Assembly: GCA_003229495.1 (NCBI GenBank)
Contig: QIEB01000623.1
Span: 1 to 7,217, forward strand
Reading direction: 5' to 3'
DNA length: 7,217 nucleotides
From: Flammeovirgaceae bacterium
Lineage (GTDB): Bacteria; Bacteroidota; Bacteroidia; Cytophagales; Cyclobacteriaceae
Under the pieces are notes generated by a model. The model was given only the letters and a program-made list of their open reading frames with translations. It had not been told where the DNA came from and ran no database searches. Made by a program: the position numbers and the translations under genes. Each line of letters opens with the position of its first letter. The first letter of the stretch is position 1. Below are positions 1-6,620 of this stretch, in pieces.

Positions 1-90
1 TTATTAAAGCTATTTGCTCAATATAAACATTTTTACGCTTACAGCTATCGACCTGGCTATCCTCCATTGATGCACATTGCATACCAATAA
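1..90 (+). CDS. Possible 3' end of a plus-strand gene cut by the window edge
   Basis: Plus frame 1 is open from the first base to a TAA at 88-90. It gives a 29-residue C-terminal tail ending in PGYPPLMHIAYQ, rich in Tyr and Pro. I do not recognise the family. An open run of this length occurs easily by chance, so the support is only that the residues look protein-like and that the stop sits about 110 nt before the stop of the converging permease gene, a normal gene-to-gene distance. The alternative is plain intergenic sequence. Confidence 0.3.
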   Translation, partial: LLKLFAQYKHFYAYSYRPGYPPLMHIAYQ

Positions 91-132
91 TTAAGGATCA
101 ACGCTCCTTCGGATTTACACCTCCCGATGGTC

Positions 133-148
133 GTTTTTGGTCAAAAAC
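133..148. terminator. Weak dyad between convergent genes, possible bidirectional terminator
   Basis: The inverted repeat GTTTTTG / CAAAAAC is separated by 2 nt, so the real hairpin would have about 6 pairs and a 4-nt loop. It lies between a possible plus-strand gene end at 90 and the permease stop at 203-205, where a terminator is expected. It is AT-rich, and neither side has a clear T-run after the stem. A second, weaker 5-bp dyad (AAGGA / TCCTT) is at 93-109. No gene is seen in 91-202. Confidence 0.22.
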
Positions 149-202
149 AGGCATCTTAATAATAGATCGATTATTGGAGACTATGATAAGCCTCGGGTAA
201 CC

Positions 203-2428
203 TCAGGAATTGAAAGTGAGTCTCAGGACAGAACAAGCAGCACTCTCAACAAATCTATCTCTTCCCGATCCCAGTAACACATGGGTCCAATTGTGAGATC
301 TGGGGGTGCCTGTGATCAGCAAGTCATATCCGGCAGTAGCTTCAGAGATAGTTTCAGAGATAGTCCTTACTGGATCTTTACCCTCCAAAAGTAACCCTTC
401 CACTGGGGACCCGCAAGAGTTCAACAGGCTATTGGACTGAGCCAAAACCGCTTCTTTGTAGGCTGCAGTATCTGTAGGTCTTACCACCCTGACCAAGGTG
501 ATAGAAGATTTGTAAAATTGAGCAATGTTGTCACATACTGCCATGAACTCATGACTATCGGTCCCCGGTCTAAGCGCAACCAGAATTTTCCTTATGTATC
601 TCACTCCTTTGTCTTTATATAAGGCGAAATTGCTATTTATATGGGTGACTAACCAACCCATGGGGTTACGAACAAACAAGCCATCGTTGGCCTTCCCATC
701 CCAACCCATGACCATCCACTGGCAATGGGTCTGGTCACTGATGGCATGTACGGTTTTCACTAAATCATGGGTGACTGCTGCGTCAAAATCAACATTGATC
801 ATTCTTTCCTCTGCCATGGCCCCTACACGTCGATTTAAGGAGGTCACGGTCACATCATCCACCAGTAATGCATCCAACATGGTTTGGTCAGGGACTTCTT
901 TTAAATGAACTACCTGTACCTTTTTCTGGGGAGCTATGGCCGCTCCCATCTCCACTAATAGTTCTGATGATCTTTCATTTCCAAACAATGGTACCACTAC
1001 ATGGGCTTCCGTGGCGATTACTCCATCAAGATTTGTTCTCTTTAAATACTGGCTAGAGGGTTTCTTGTTACCAACTGTTTGTTTGCTTTTGTCTTTTTGG
1101 TTCCTGTCGTATAGGAAATACAGCGCTGGTCTGTGACCGTAGATCTTTAACACCCCGCTTCGTTGTACTTTTGACGATCCATAATAATGGTATACTGCGT
1201 ACCCAGCCACAACTATTAATAAGATGGCAAAAAGAGCCACGAATCCCAGCAGGAACAAAAGGACTAAGCCGGAAACGATGCCGAAAATTTGGATTGCCGG
1301 ATACATGGGTGAACGATAGCTTGGCGAATACCATTGTACCGAGGTTTCCCTTAATACGATCACACAGCTGTTTACAGCAATGTACATGATCACCATAAAG
1401 GCACTTGCCAGTTTGGCTATTTTTGCAACGTCCAAAAACAATATCACCAGGGCCATTAATGCGCATGTGAGCACGATGGTGGTAACAGGAGTAGTAAAGC
1501 GGGGATGTACTTTGCCCCAAAACTCTGGTAGCAGTTTGTCACGACTCATGGCAAATGGGAATCTGGAACCGGCAAGAACTCCCGAATTGGCCATGGAGGT
1601 CAGGGTGATCACTCCTAAAAGTGCAGCAACATACCCGGCAGCCTGTCCTCCCAGTTTATGGGCCAAAGTGTAGATAGGCCTGATGTCTTGCTCTAATTGT
1701 GACACCGGAATGTTGCCTACCAGGGTAAATGTGACCAAAGTATAAAGAATAGTAACAAAAGCCAGGGCAGACAGCATCGCCAGTGGTAAATTCCTTTTCG
1801 GATTTTTAATTTCTTCAGCTACTGCTGTCACTGCCATAACCCCGGCATATGAAATAAAAACAAAAGCGGTAGTGGATATAAGACCCAAGCCTCCATTGGT
1901 GAAGACAGGTACTAAATTTTCTGCATTTACCTGCGGTAATCCATATAACAGAATGGCAATCAGCCCCAACACACTCAGCAAGACTATTATTATTTGGACC
2001 TGACCCACTTTTTTCACTCCTGCCACATTTAATATCATAATAACTCCGAGGAACCCAATGGCGGTAATTTTTAATGGAATATGTGCAAGAACATATAGAT
2101 AGGCGCCAAAACCCACTAAAGCAAAAGCACTTTTCATCAAAAGGGACAGCCATAGACCAAAGCCAGCGATAGTACCAAAAACAGGCCCAAATGTTCTCTC
2201 TATATACACATAAGCTCCCCCGGAGGTAGGCATGGCGGTGGCCAGTTCAGATTGCGAGAGCGCTGCAGGTAAAACACAAAAGGATGCGATTAGATAAGCC
2301 AGCCAAATAGATGGTCCGGTTTTGGCAGCGGCCAGACCAGGCAACACAAAAATCCCGCTACCCAACATTGCGCCTATACTTATGGATACCACCGAACTGA
2401 AAGTAAGACTTCTTTCTAGTTTCTTCAT
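203..2428 (-). CDS. APC-family amino acid permease with two C-terminal universal-stress-protein-like domains
   Basis: This is an inner-membrane transporter of the amino acid-polyamine-organocation superfamily. Residues 1 to about 415 form a hydrophobic core of roughly 12 membrane segments. The first carries the family's unwound substrate-site signature IGAMLGSGIFVLPG (18-31), and SGGAYVYIERTFGP (69-82) is another APC hallmark. A charged linker (about 440-468, KDKSKQ) leads to two soluble alpha/beta domains resembling universal stress proteins, about 474-603 and 611-737; the second begins RKILVALRPG. The usual USP nucleotide motif G-x2-G-x9-G-S/T is degenerate. The second domain has G707-x2-R710-x9-G720-S721, and the first lacks the final G-S/T. 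The ATG is 3 nt downstream of the Rid-gene stop, so the two are almost certainly co-transcribed. Membrane transporters with USP tails are known; the tail is presumed regulatory. The substrate cannot be read from sequence. Confidence 0.93.
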   Translation of the reverse strand: MKKLERSLTFSSVVSISIGAMLGSGIFVLPGLAAAKTGPSIWLAYLIASFCVLPAALSQSELATAMPTSGGAYVYIERTFGPVFGTIAGFGLWLSLLMKSAFALVGFGAYLYVLAHIPLKITAIGFLGVIMILNVAGVKKVGQVQIIIVLLSVLGLIAILLYGLPQVNAENLVPVFTNGGLGLISTTAFVFISYAGVMAVTAVAEEIKNPKRNLPLAMLSALAFVTILYTLVTFTLVGNIPVSQLEQDIRPIYTLAHKLGGQAAGYVAALLGVITLTSMANSGVLAGSRFPFAMSRDKLLPEFWGKVHPRFTTPVTTIVLTCALMALVILFLDVAKIAKLASAFMVIMYIAVNSCVIVLRETSVQWYSPSYRSPMYPAIQIFGIVSGLVLLFLLGFVALFAILLIVVAGYAVYHYYGSSKVQRSGVLKIYGHRPALYFLYDRNQKDKSKQTVGNKKPSSQYLKRTNLDGVIATEAHVVVPLFGNERSSELLVEMGAAIAPQKKVQVVHLKEVPDQTMLDALLVDDVTVTSLNRRVGAMAEERMINVDFDAAVTHDLVKTVHAISDQTHCQWMVMGWDGKANDGLFVRNPMGWLVTHINSNFALYKDKGVRYIRKILVALRPGTDSHEFMAVCDNIAQFYKSSITLVRVVRPTDTAAYKEAVLAQSNSLLNSCGSPVEGLLLEGKDPVRTISETISEATAGYDLLITGTPRSHNWTHVLLGSGRDRFVESAACSVLRLTFNS
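341..364 (-). repeat. 12-bp perfect tandem duplication inside the permease gene
   Basis: The 12-mer TTCAGAGATAGT occurs twice back to back (341-352 and 353-364). On the coding strand it encodes Thr-Ile-Ser-Glu twice (residues about 689-696, TISETISE), in a predicted helix of the second USP-like domain just after the GKDPVR segment. Because 12 is a multiple of three, the frame is kept. It looks like a slippage duplication. Confidence 0.75.
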
Positions 2429-2431
2429 TGG

Positions 2432-2818
2432 CTAATCGGAATAGGCAGTTGCTTCAATTTCGACAAGATACAAAGGGTCAATTAATTGAGATATTTCAAC
2501 CATCGAGGTAACAGGTTTGATATCCTGAAAAATTTCCCCGTGGGCCTTACCTATCTCCTTCCACATACGAATATCCCTCACATACATACGAGTGCGCACC
2601 ACATCTTTCAACTCAGCTCCAGCTTCTTCCAGGGCGCTTTTAATTTTCCTTAAGATACACTGGGTCTGGGTGTAGACATCGCCCTTTCCTATCAGGATAC
2701 CATTCTCAATTGCTACGGTACCGGATACCTCCACCAAGTTACCTATTCGGACAGCCCTGGAGTACCCCACCAAATCTTCCCAGGGAGCCCCTGAACTAAT
2801 ATTAATCCTGTTAGCCAT
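2432..2818 (-). CDS. Rid family (YjgF/YER057c/UK114) protein lacking the catalytic arginine
   Basis: This is a 128-residue small cytoplasmic protein, the normal length for the family, which forms trimers with ligand clefts between subunits. Family marks are GYSRAVRIGNLVEVSGTVA (18-36), the central helix region with LEEAGAELKDVVRTRMYVRD (63-82), and the C-terminal KPVTSMVEISQLIDPLYLVEIEA (101-123). In active RidA (E. coli) the arginine of the ARSCVEV motif, Arg105, binds the substrate carboxylate. Here that column is Thr104 (VTSMVEIS). Rid proteins without this arginine form subfamilies not shown to be imine/enamine deaminases, so I give no ridA symbol. The GYSRAVR and PxTxMVE-type motifs resemble the 'UK114-like' side group. 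It is the first gene of a two-gene minus-strand unit, with the permease 3 nt downstream. A link to amino acid or imine metabolism is inferred. Confidence 0.92.
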   Translation of the reverse strand: MANRINISSGAPWEDLVGYSRAVRIGNLVEVSGTVAIENGILIGKGDVYTQTQCILRKIKSALEEAGAELKDVVRTRMYVRDIRMWKEIGKAHGEIFQDIKPVTSMVEISQLIDPLYLVEIEATAYSD

Positions 2819-2868
2819 ATTGTAGGGTGGTTTAAATATATATCTTGAGTGTGAATTTAATCAGATAT

Positions 2869-2873
2869 AGGAG
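2869..2873 (+). promoter_or_regulatory. Strong Shine-Dalgarno ahead of the LOG-like remnant
   Basis: AGGAG sits 5 nt before the ATG at 2879. Other genes in this window mostly start from A-rich leaders without such a motif (for example ppk2), so this site stands out. It favours real translation from 2879, which would begin with LOG-like residues and read in frame into the PfpI-like protein. It may simply be the relic ribosome site of the lost LOG gene. Confidence 0.5.
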
Positions 2874-2878
2874 ATACC

Positions 2879-2956
2879 ATGAGGAGTGTATGTGTATTTT
2901 GCGGCTCAAGCCAAGGTAGTGACCCTGGTTACCTGCAGGTTGCCAGGTTATTGGGG
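2879..2956 (+). pseudogene. Beheaded 5' remnant of a LOG-family (TIGR00730) gene
   Basis: The first 26 codons read MRSVCVFCGSSQGSDPGY and continue LQVARLLG. This closely matches the N-terminus of LOG-family Rossmann-fold proteins (cytokinin riboside 5'-monophosphate phosphoribohydrolase type), where a xxCVFCGSSxGxxPxY strand-loop-helix opens a protein of roughly 180-240 residues. After Gly26 the similarity stops: the expected continuation with the GGGxxGLMG and PGGxGTxxE motifs is absent from the rest of the window. The frame stays open through SYPFKTIS into the PfpI-like coding region at 2981. The simplest reading is a deletion that removed all but the 5' end of a LOG gene and joined it to the upstream flank of its neighbour. 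The alternative is a short leader peptide that resembles LOG by chance, which is unlikely given the consecutive matches. Confidence 0.68.
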
Positions 2957-2980
2957 AGTTATCCCTTTAAAACCATCAGT

Positions 2981-3676
2981 ATGAAGCTTAAACCACTGCT
3001 CTGCATATTTTTTACTCTTGCTTTGGTCCAATCGCAAGCACAACCCAGTGTAAAACCATTAAATGTAGGGTTCCTCTTGGTAGATGGTGTTTACAATACT
3101 GAGGTGATCGCACCATTTGATGTATTTCAACATACCATATTTCACGCACCCCCTGGTATGAAAGTATTCACAGTCGCTGGTACTACTGCATTAGTTACGA
3201 CTTTTGAAGGCTTAAAGATACAACCTGACTATAGCTTTGAGGATGCGAATCTTCCCCACATTGATGTGTTGGTAGTAGCTAGCGCTGAACATAGTATGGA
3301 CAGTGATCTTGAAAATCTGGCGATGATCAACTTTGTTCGCCGCATAGGAAAGCGCGCCAAATACACCATGTCACTATGCGATGGGGCTTTTGTTTTGGCA
3401 AAAGCGGGTCTGGCAGATGGTAAATATTCTACCACATTTCCTTCAGATATCCCCAATTACCGAAAAATATTCCCGAATTTAAAGGTACTGGAAGATATCA
3501 GCTTTGTGCATGATGGGTCTCTTGTTACTTCAGCTGGAGGGGTAAAAAGTTATGACGCCGCTATGTATTTAGTGGAACTCCTGTATGGAAAACAAGTGGC
3601 AATAAATATAGGAAAAGGTCTGATAATCGATTGGAACCTGGATAAAATACCACATTGGGTCTATAATAAACCATAG
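2981..3676 (+). CDS. Secreted DJ-1/PfpI-family (GATase1-like) protein
   Basis: The protein has 231 residues from the ATG at 2981. That start is chosen because it is followed at once by a clear signal peptide (MKLKPLLCIFFTLALVQSQA, likely cut before QPS). An in-frame ATG at 2879 would add 34 residues of LOG-like sequence and bury the signal. The mature part is a DJ-1/PfpI domain: LNVGFLLVDGVYNTEVIAPFDVF carries the conserved acidic residue (Glu41), and MSLCDGAFVLAKAGLADG holds the nucleophile-elbow Cys133. After that come STTFPSD and the SAGGVKSYDAAMYLVELLYG segment typical of the AraC-regulator-associated branch of the family. No DNA-binding domain follows, so this is a stand-alone, probably periplasmic version. 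The reaction is unknown; relatives include glyoxalase/deglycase-like, isonitrile hydratase and peptidase-like proteins. The next gene starts 4 nt after its stop, suggesting an operon. Confidence 0.88.
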   Translation: MKLKPLLCIFFTLALVQSQAQPSVKPLNVGFLLVDGVYNTEVIAPFDVFQHTIFHAPPGMKVFTVAGTTALVTTFEGLKIQPDYSFEDANLPHIDVLVVASAEHSMDSDLENLAMINFVRRIGKRAKYTMSLCDGAFVLAKAGLADGKYSTTFPSDIPNYRKIFPNLKVLEDISFVHDGSLVTSAGGVKSYDAAMYLVELLYGKQVAINIGKGLIIDWNLDKIPHWVYNKP

Positions 3677-3680
3677 AAGC

Positions 3681-4181
3681 ATGCAGGATAAAGTATCAGA
3701 ATTATTGATCCGTGAGACAAAATACCGGTTGCTTGAGGAGTCAATACCGAGGTTGCACAAATGCTTAGATAAGTTATCGGAGGCTGAAATTTGGTACCGA
3801 CCCAACACCAATACCGTAAGTATTGGTAATTTGGTGCTACACCTTTGTGGAAATGTCAGGCAATGGCTGATCAGCGGCCTGGGAGGAGCACCGGACCATC
3901 GAGAGCGTCAACGAGAGTTTGATGAACCCGGGCCACTCCCTACCTCAGAACTACGGGAAAAGCTCGATAAATTGGAAACTGACATTGAAGCAGTACTTGA
4001 AGGACTTTCAACATCGGACCTGATCACCGAGCGTACTATTCAAGGATATAAATCTTCAGGCGTGTCCATCCTAGTACACATAACGGAGCATTTTTCCTAC
4101 CATGTTGGACAGGTGACGGTTTTGGTAAAGTCCCGCAAGGATATGGATATGGGTTACTATGTTGGAAAGGACCTGGATTGA
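3681..4181 (+). CDS. DinB-superfamily (DUF1572-like) putative metal-binding protein
   Basis: This is a 166-residue protein, predicted all-helical and cytoplasmic, with no signal peptide. It fits the DinB/YfiT four-helix-bundle superfamily. An N-terminal helix is followed by the segment SIGNLVLHLCGNVRQW (47-62) containing His54, and the C-terminal helix reads SILVHITEHFSYHVGQV (129-145). His54, His137 and His141 match the family's three-histidine metal site. Members of the superfamily include thiol-dependent transferases using mycothiol or bacillithiol, but many have no known reaction and the DUF1572 branch is uncharacterised, so no substrate is assigned. The start ATG lies 4 nt after the PfpI-like stop, with no room for a separate promoter. 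The two genes are probably co-transcribed, although one product appears exported and the other does not. Confidence 0.87.
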   Translation: MQDKVSELLIRETKYRLLEESIPRLHKCLDKLSEAEIWYRPNTNTVSIGNLVLHLCGNVRQWLISGLGGAPDHRERQREFDEPGPLPTSELREKLDKLETDIEAVLEGLSTSDLITERTIQGYKSSGVSILVHITEHFSYHVGQVTVLVKSRKDMDMGYYVGKDLD

Positions 4182-4192
4182 ATAATAGAAGC

Positions 4193-4208
4193 TGCCGGCG
4201 GGCCGGTA
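4193..4208 (+). terminator. GC-rich hairpin downstream of the DinB-like gene
   Basis: CCGG / CCGG with a 4-nt CGGG loop extends by a G-U and a U-A pair to about six pairs. It starts 12 nt after the DinB-like stop and stands out in an AT-rich gap. No clear T-run follows, so it is at best a weak intrinsic terminator or an RNA 3'-end stabiliser separating this unit from ppk2. Confidence 0.3.
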
Positions 4209-4275
4209 ATAGATTAACGATTTTGAAGTTTCTGAATATTAAACAGTGAATAGAACCAATTAATAAACAATTAAA

Positions 4276-5061
4276 ATGGCAAAATCAAAAGTGTCCCGAC
4301 AAGAATTTGAAAAACAACTGGAGAAGCTTCAGGTAGAGCTATGCTGGCTTCAAAAGTGGGTGGTGGAGAAAGGTCTTAAGGTGGTGGTGGTTTTCGAAGG
4401 CCGGGATGCTGCCGGCAAGGGTGGGGTGATCAAACGTATCACTGAACGTGTAAGTCCCCGGGTATTTAGAGTAGTGGCTCTACCTGCACCTACAGAAAGA
4501 GAAAAATCACAAATGTATCTTCAAAGGTATCTCTCTCATTTTCCAGCAGCAGGTGAAATAGTCTTGTTTGACCGTAGCTGGTACAATCGGGCAGGCGTAG
4601 AACGCGTCATGGGCTTCTGTACTGATGTTGAATATCACAGTTTCATGAGAGGTTGCCCTTTGTTTGAACGCTCAATGATAGAAAGTGGGATTATATTGAT
4701 TAAATATTTCTTTGATGTAAGTCAAAATATTCAACAAGAGCGATTTAAGGCCAGAGCCACAGATCCTCGTAAACATTGGAAACTAAGTCCGATGGATCTT
4801 GAATCCTGGGCACGCTGGTGGGATTTTACCAAAGCCTACGATGCCATGATTCTGGGGACTGATACAGATTATGCACCTTGGTATCGGGTAAGAGCAGACT
4901 CCAAAAGATCTGCACGCATCAATTGCATTTCACACCTGCTAAGCTCAATTTCTTATGAGCGTATTCCATTTGAGCTTGGCGAACTTCCAAAACGGAAAAA
5001 ACGGGGAAAAGACGTTCCTGATGAGTTGAAATTTTTGCATAACGTTCCCGAGAAATTCTGA
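4276..5061 (+). CDS. ppk2: Polyphosphate kinase 2, class I (ADP-preferring type)
   Basis: The enzyme transfers phosphate between polyphosphate and nucleotides; class I PPK2 typically makes ATP from ADP plus polyphosphate. The 261-residue cytoplasmic protein is a single-domain member of normal length. Visible motifs, in order: Walker A GRDAAGKGG (42-50); the ALPAPTEREKSQMYLQRY segment (68-85); Walker B region VLFDRSWYNRAGVERVMGF (96-114), whose FDRSWYNR form marks class I rather than class III; lid module ARATDPRKHWKLSPMD (159-174); and TDTDYAPWYRV (195-205). The residue after the second Asp is Ser209 (RADSKRSARIN) where DKK/DDK is more common, a mild substitution. The basic tail PKRKKRGKD (239-247) is also seen in relatives. 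It starts from an A-rich leader without a Shine-Dalgarno. The 94-nt upstream gap suggests its own promoter, but I see no convincing element. It converges with the hydrolase-OsmC gene, and no terminator hairpin is evident in the 47 nt between them. Confidence 0.95.
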   Translation: MAKSKVSRQEFEKQLEKLQVELCWLQKWVVEKGLKVVVVFEGRDAAGKGGVIKRITERVSPRVFRVVALPAPTEREKSQMYLQRYLSHFPAAGEIVLFDRSWYNRAGVERVMGFCTDVEYHSFMRGCPLFERSMIESGIILIKYFFDVSQNIQQERFKARATDPRKHWKLSPMDLESWARWWDFTKAYDAMILGTDTDYAPWYRVRADSKRSARINCISHLLSSISYERIPFELGELPKRKKRGKDVPDELKFLHNVPEKF

Positions 5062-5108
5062 TTATCTCTACAGAAACTCCAGCACAAATTCAGTCAACGT
5101 TTGCACAG

Positions 5109-6320
5109 TTATTCAATCAACCGGCTGTTGATAATGATGTCTGATTGAAGCGTACGGTGTACCGGACATCGCTCTGATATCTCCAACAGTCGCGCCCTTT
5201 GAGTCTTGTCCAGATCCCCATGGATTTCGATGACCTTATCAATATGGTCCAATCTGCTATTGGGATTTCCACTGTCTTCGGAATCTGCTGCATGTCGTTT
5301 CTCATGGGCTAAGTGGACTTTCACCTCCTCCAGGGGCCACCGCTTTCTGTCGGCATACATGCGTAAGGTCATGCCGGTACAAGCACCCAGGGATGATAAA
5401 AGCAAATCGTAGGGGGTAGGTCCTAAGTCTGTCCCCCCCGCTGAGAATGGCTCGTCAGCCAAAAGATGATGTTTGCCGGCCAAAATGTCTGTAACATATC
5501 CTTCCTTGCCTGTTCTGGCCAGCACCTGACTTTCTGATGAATCCGGTTGTTCATCAGGAGTATCTAAATACCTTGAAGCCCAATGCGCTATCATGTTACC
5601 AGCATATAGGCTGTCACCCTTATTAGAGAGCAGATGATCAGCCCCATCCAGGGAAATAAAGCTCTTGGGGTGCCTGGCTTGTTGATAAATAGTGGCGGCA
5701 TTTTCAATATCCACCATGACATCCTGGGGTGAATGCATGATCAGTAGCGCTTGGTTGAGTTTTTTTAGCACTTCTGAAGTTGGATTGTGGTAAAGATCAT
5801 CTATAAACTGCTTTTTAATGGTAAAGGGTCTTCCTCCAATATCAACGGTAGCCTGACCGGACTCCCTTATTTCTTCAAGGTCCTCTTTAAAGAGGTGAGC
5901 CAGGTGAGGTGCGTCAGCTGGAGCCCCTATGGTAATCACAGCTTTGATCTCCGGCAATTGCACGGCCGCCTGAATCACCGCAGCTCCGCCGAGGGAGTGT
6001 CCTATTAAAATCTGAGGAACCTGATAGTGTTCTTGCAGAAAGTTCGCCACCACTCTCAAGTCCGAAACATTTGACGAAAAGTTGGTGTCGGAAAAATTTC
6101 CCTCACTTTGTCCCAAACCTGTAAAATCAAAGGATAAAACACCAATTTTATTTTTGGTAAGAGCATGGCTTATGTTACGGATGGCATTAAGGTTTTTGCT
6201 ACAGGTGAAACAGTGGGCAAAAATAGCCAGAGTGTGGGACTTTCCATCTACAGGTTGACGCAGGTAAGCGCTCAGCTCAAAGCCTTGGTTATTTACAATT
6301 TTTAATCTGGTCTGTTTCAT
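5109..6320 (-). CDS. Bifunctional alpha/beta hydrolase - OsmC family fusion protein
   Basis: The protein has 403 residues from the ATG at 6318-6320. An upstream in-frame TTG at 6333-6335 would add five residues but is a poorer start. The N-terminal alpha/beta hydrolase (about 1-255) shows the oxyanion-side segment AIFAHCFTCSKN (32-43), nucleophile elbow GHSLGG (Ser109), HSPQD (Asp200) and GADHLL (His229), a full catalytic triad. A Ser/Asp-rich linker (DEQPDSSESQ, about 256-265) joins it to an OsmC-like domain (about 270-403). That domain has GPTPYDLLLSSLGACTGMTLRMYA with peroxidatic-type Cys314, and ISERCPVHRTL with Cys385, the two-cysteine pair of OsmC/Ohr hydroperoxide reductases. This two-domain protein is a known conserved architecture. 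OsmC members reduce organic hydroperoxides using thiols. The hydrolase substrate is unknown; a plausible inference is ester cleavage coupled to peroxide handling. No signal peptide, so cytoplasmic. Confidence 0.94.
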   Translation of the reverse strand: MKQTRLKIVNNQGFELSAYLRQPVDGKSHTLAIFAHCFTCSKNLNAIRNISHALTKNKIGVLSFDFTGLGQSEGNFSDTNFSSNVSDLRVVANFLQEHYQVPQILIGHSLGGAAVIQAAVQLPEIKAVITIGAPADAPHLAHLFKEDLEEIRESGQATVDIGGRPFTIKKQFIDDLYHNPTSEVLKKLNQALLIMHSPQDVMVDIENAATIYQQARHPKSFISLDGADHLLSNKGDSLYAGNMIAHWASRYLDTPDEQPDSSESQVLARTGKEGYVTDILAGKHHLLADEPFSAGGTDLGPTPYDLLLSSLGACTGMTLRMYADRKRWPLEEVKVHLAHEKRHAADSEDSGNPNSRLDHIDKVIEIHGDLDKTQRARLLEISERCPVHRTLQSDIIINSRLIE

Positions 6321-6481
6321 GAATTCTAGTTCCAATAATTACTTGATATCGGGTATTTAACTCCTTCGTTAATAAGCATTTATAACCTTGATAACATTGC
6401 ATTTACCGGTCAAATATTACACGTAATTTTTGGAAAGGATATATCCGCTATCTTATTTTATTCTACAAATAACCATTTTTT

Positions 6482-6495
6482 GTATTTATAAATAC
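6482..6495. promoter_or_regulatory. Perfect 14-bp palindrome, possible operator
   Basis: GTATTTATAAATAC is identical to its own reverse complement. It lies about 32 nt upstream of the candidate -33 box of the TPR gene and about 160 nt upstream of the hydrolase start. A homodimeric regulator could bind it, but AT-rich DNA yields such palindromes fairly often. Confidence 0.25.
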
Positions 6496-6526
6496 CCGAA
6501 AGTGATCGAAATCTTATATAAACTTA

Positions 6527-6558
6527 CTTGCAATAATTGGCGGATATTCACATATTTG
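6527..6558 (+). promoter_or_regulatory. Candidate Bacteroidota-type promoter for the TPR gene
   Basis: CTTG (6527-6530) and CATATTTG (6551-6558) each differ by one base from the Bacteroidota housekeeping sigma elements TTTG (-33) and TAnnTTTG (-7). They are 20 nt apart, within the usual spacing. Transcription would start near 6565, leaving a leader of about 110 nt that includes the two downstream dyads. Confidence 0.32.
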
Positions 6559-6563
6559 AACAA

Positions 6564-6584
6564 AACAATTATTAACTAATTGTT
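6564..6584 (+). repeat. 8-bp inverted repeat at the predicted transcript start
   Basis: The arms AACAATTA and TAATTGTT are perfect complements around a 5-nt TTAAC spacer. The site begins about 6 nt after the candidate -7 box, so it could act as an operator overlapping the start or as a weak 5'-end hairpin. It is AT-only apart from the C/G in each arm and the spacer C, hence weak as RNA. Confidence 0.3.
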
Positions 6585-6620
6585 AAGGCAATTTGATGAT
6601 TTTTCTTGGCCCTTGTGAAG

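Noticed and set aside
1068..1520. 150-codon minus-strand frame and the plus-strand frames at 594-908, 868-1056, 936-1136, 1171-1389 and 1380-1673
   Set aside because: All overlap the well-supported permease gene in other frames. Their translations are low-complexity or Cys/Trp/His-rich without family motifs.
2432..2818. Calling the Rid protein ridA, a 2-aminoacrylate deaminase
   Set aside because: The arginine equivalent to E. coli Arg105 is replaced by Thr104, so the RidA reaction is not supported.
3229..3811. Minus-strand frames at 3229-3456 and 3569-3811
   Set aside because: They are antisense to the PfpI-like and DinB-like genes. No motifs, and the second spans two real genes.
4276..5061. 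Class III PPK2, as characterised in Cytophaga
   Set aside because: The Walker B region reads FDRSWYNR, as in class I enzymes, and the N-terminal extension of class III is missing.
5882..5895. Perfect 14-bp palindrome CCTCTTTAAAGAGG
   Set aside because: It lies inside the hydrolase coding region, where codons for Leu-Phe-Lys-Glu-Asp account for it. No regulatory context.
6333..6335. TTG as the start of the hydrolase-OsmC gene
   Set aside because: It would add only five residues (MELEF) before an ATG at 6318-6320 that directly precedes the conserved domain, with no ribosome site favouring the TTG.
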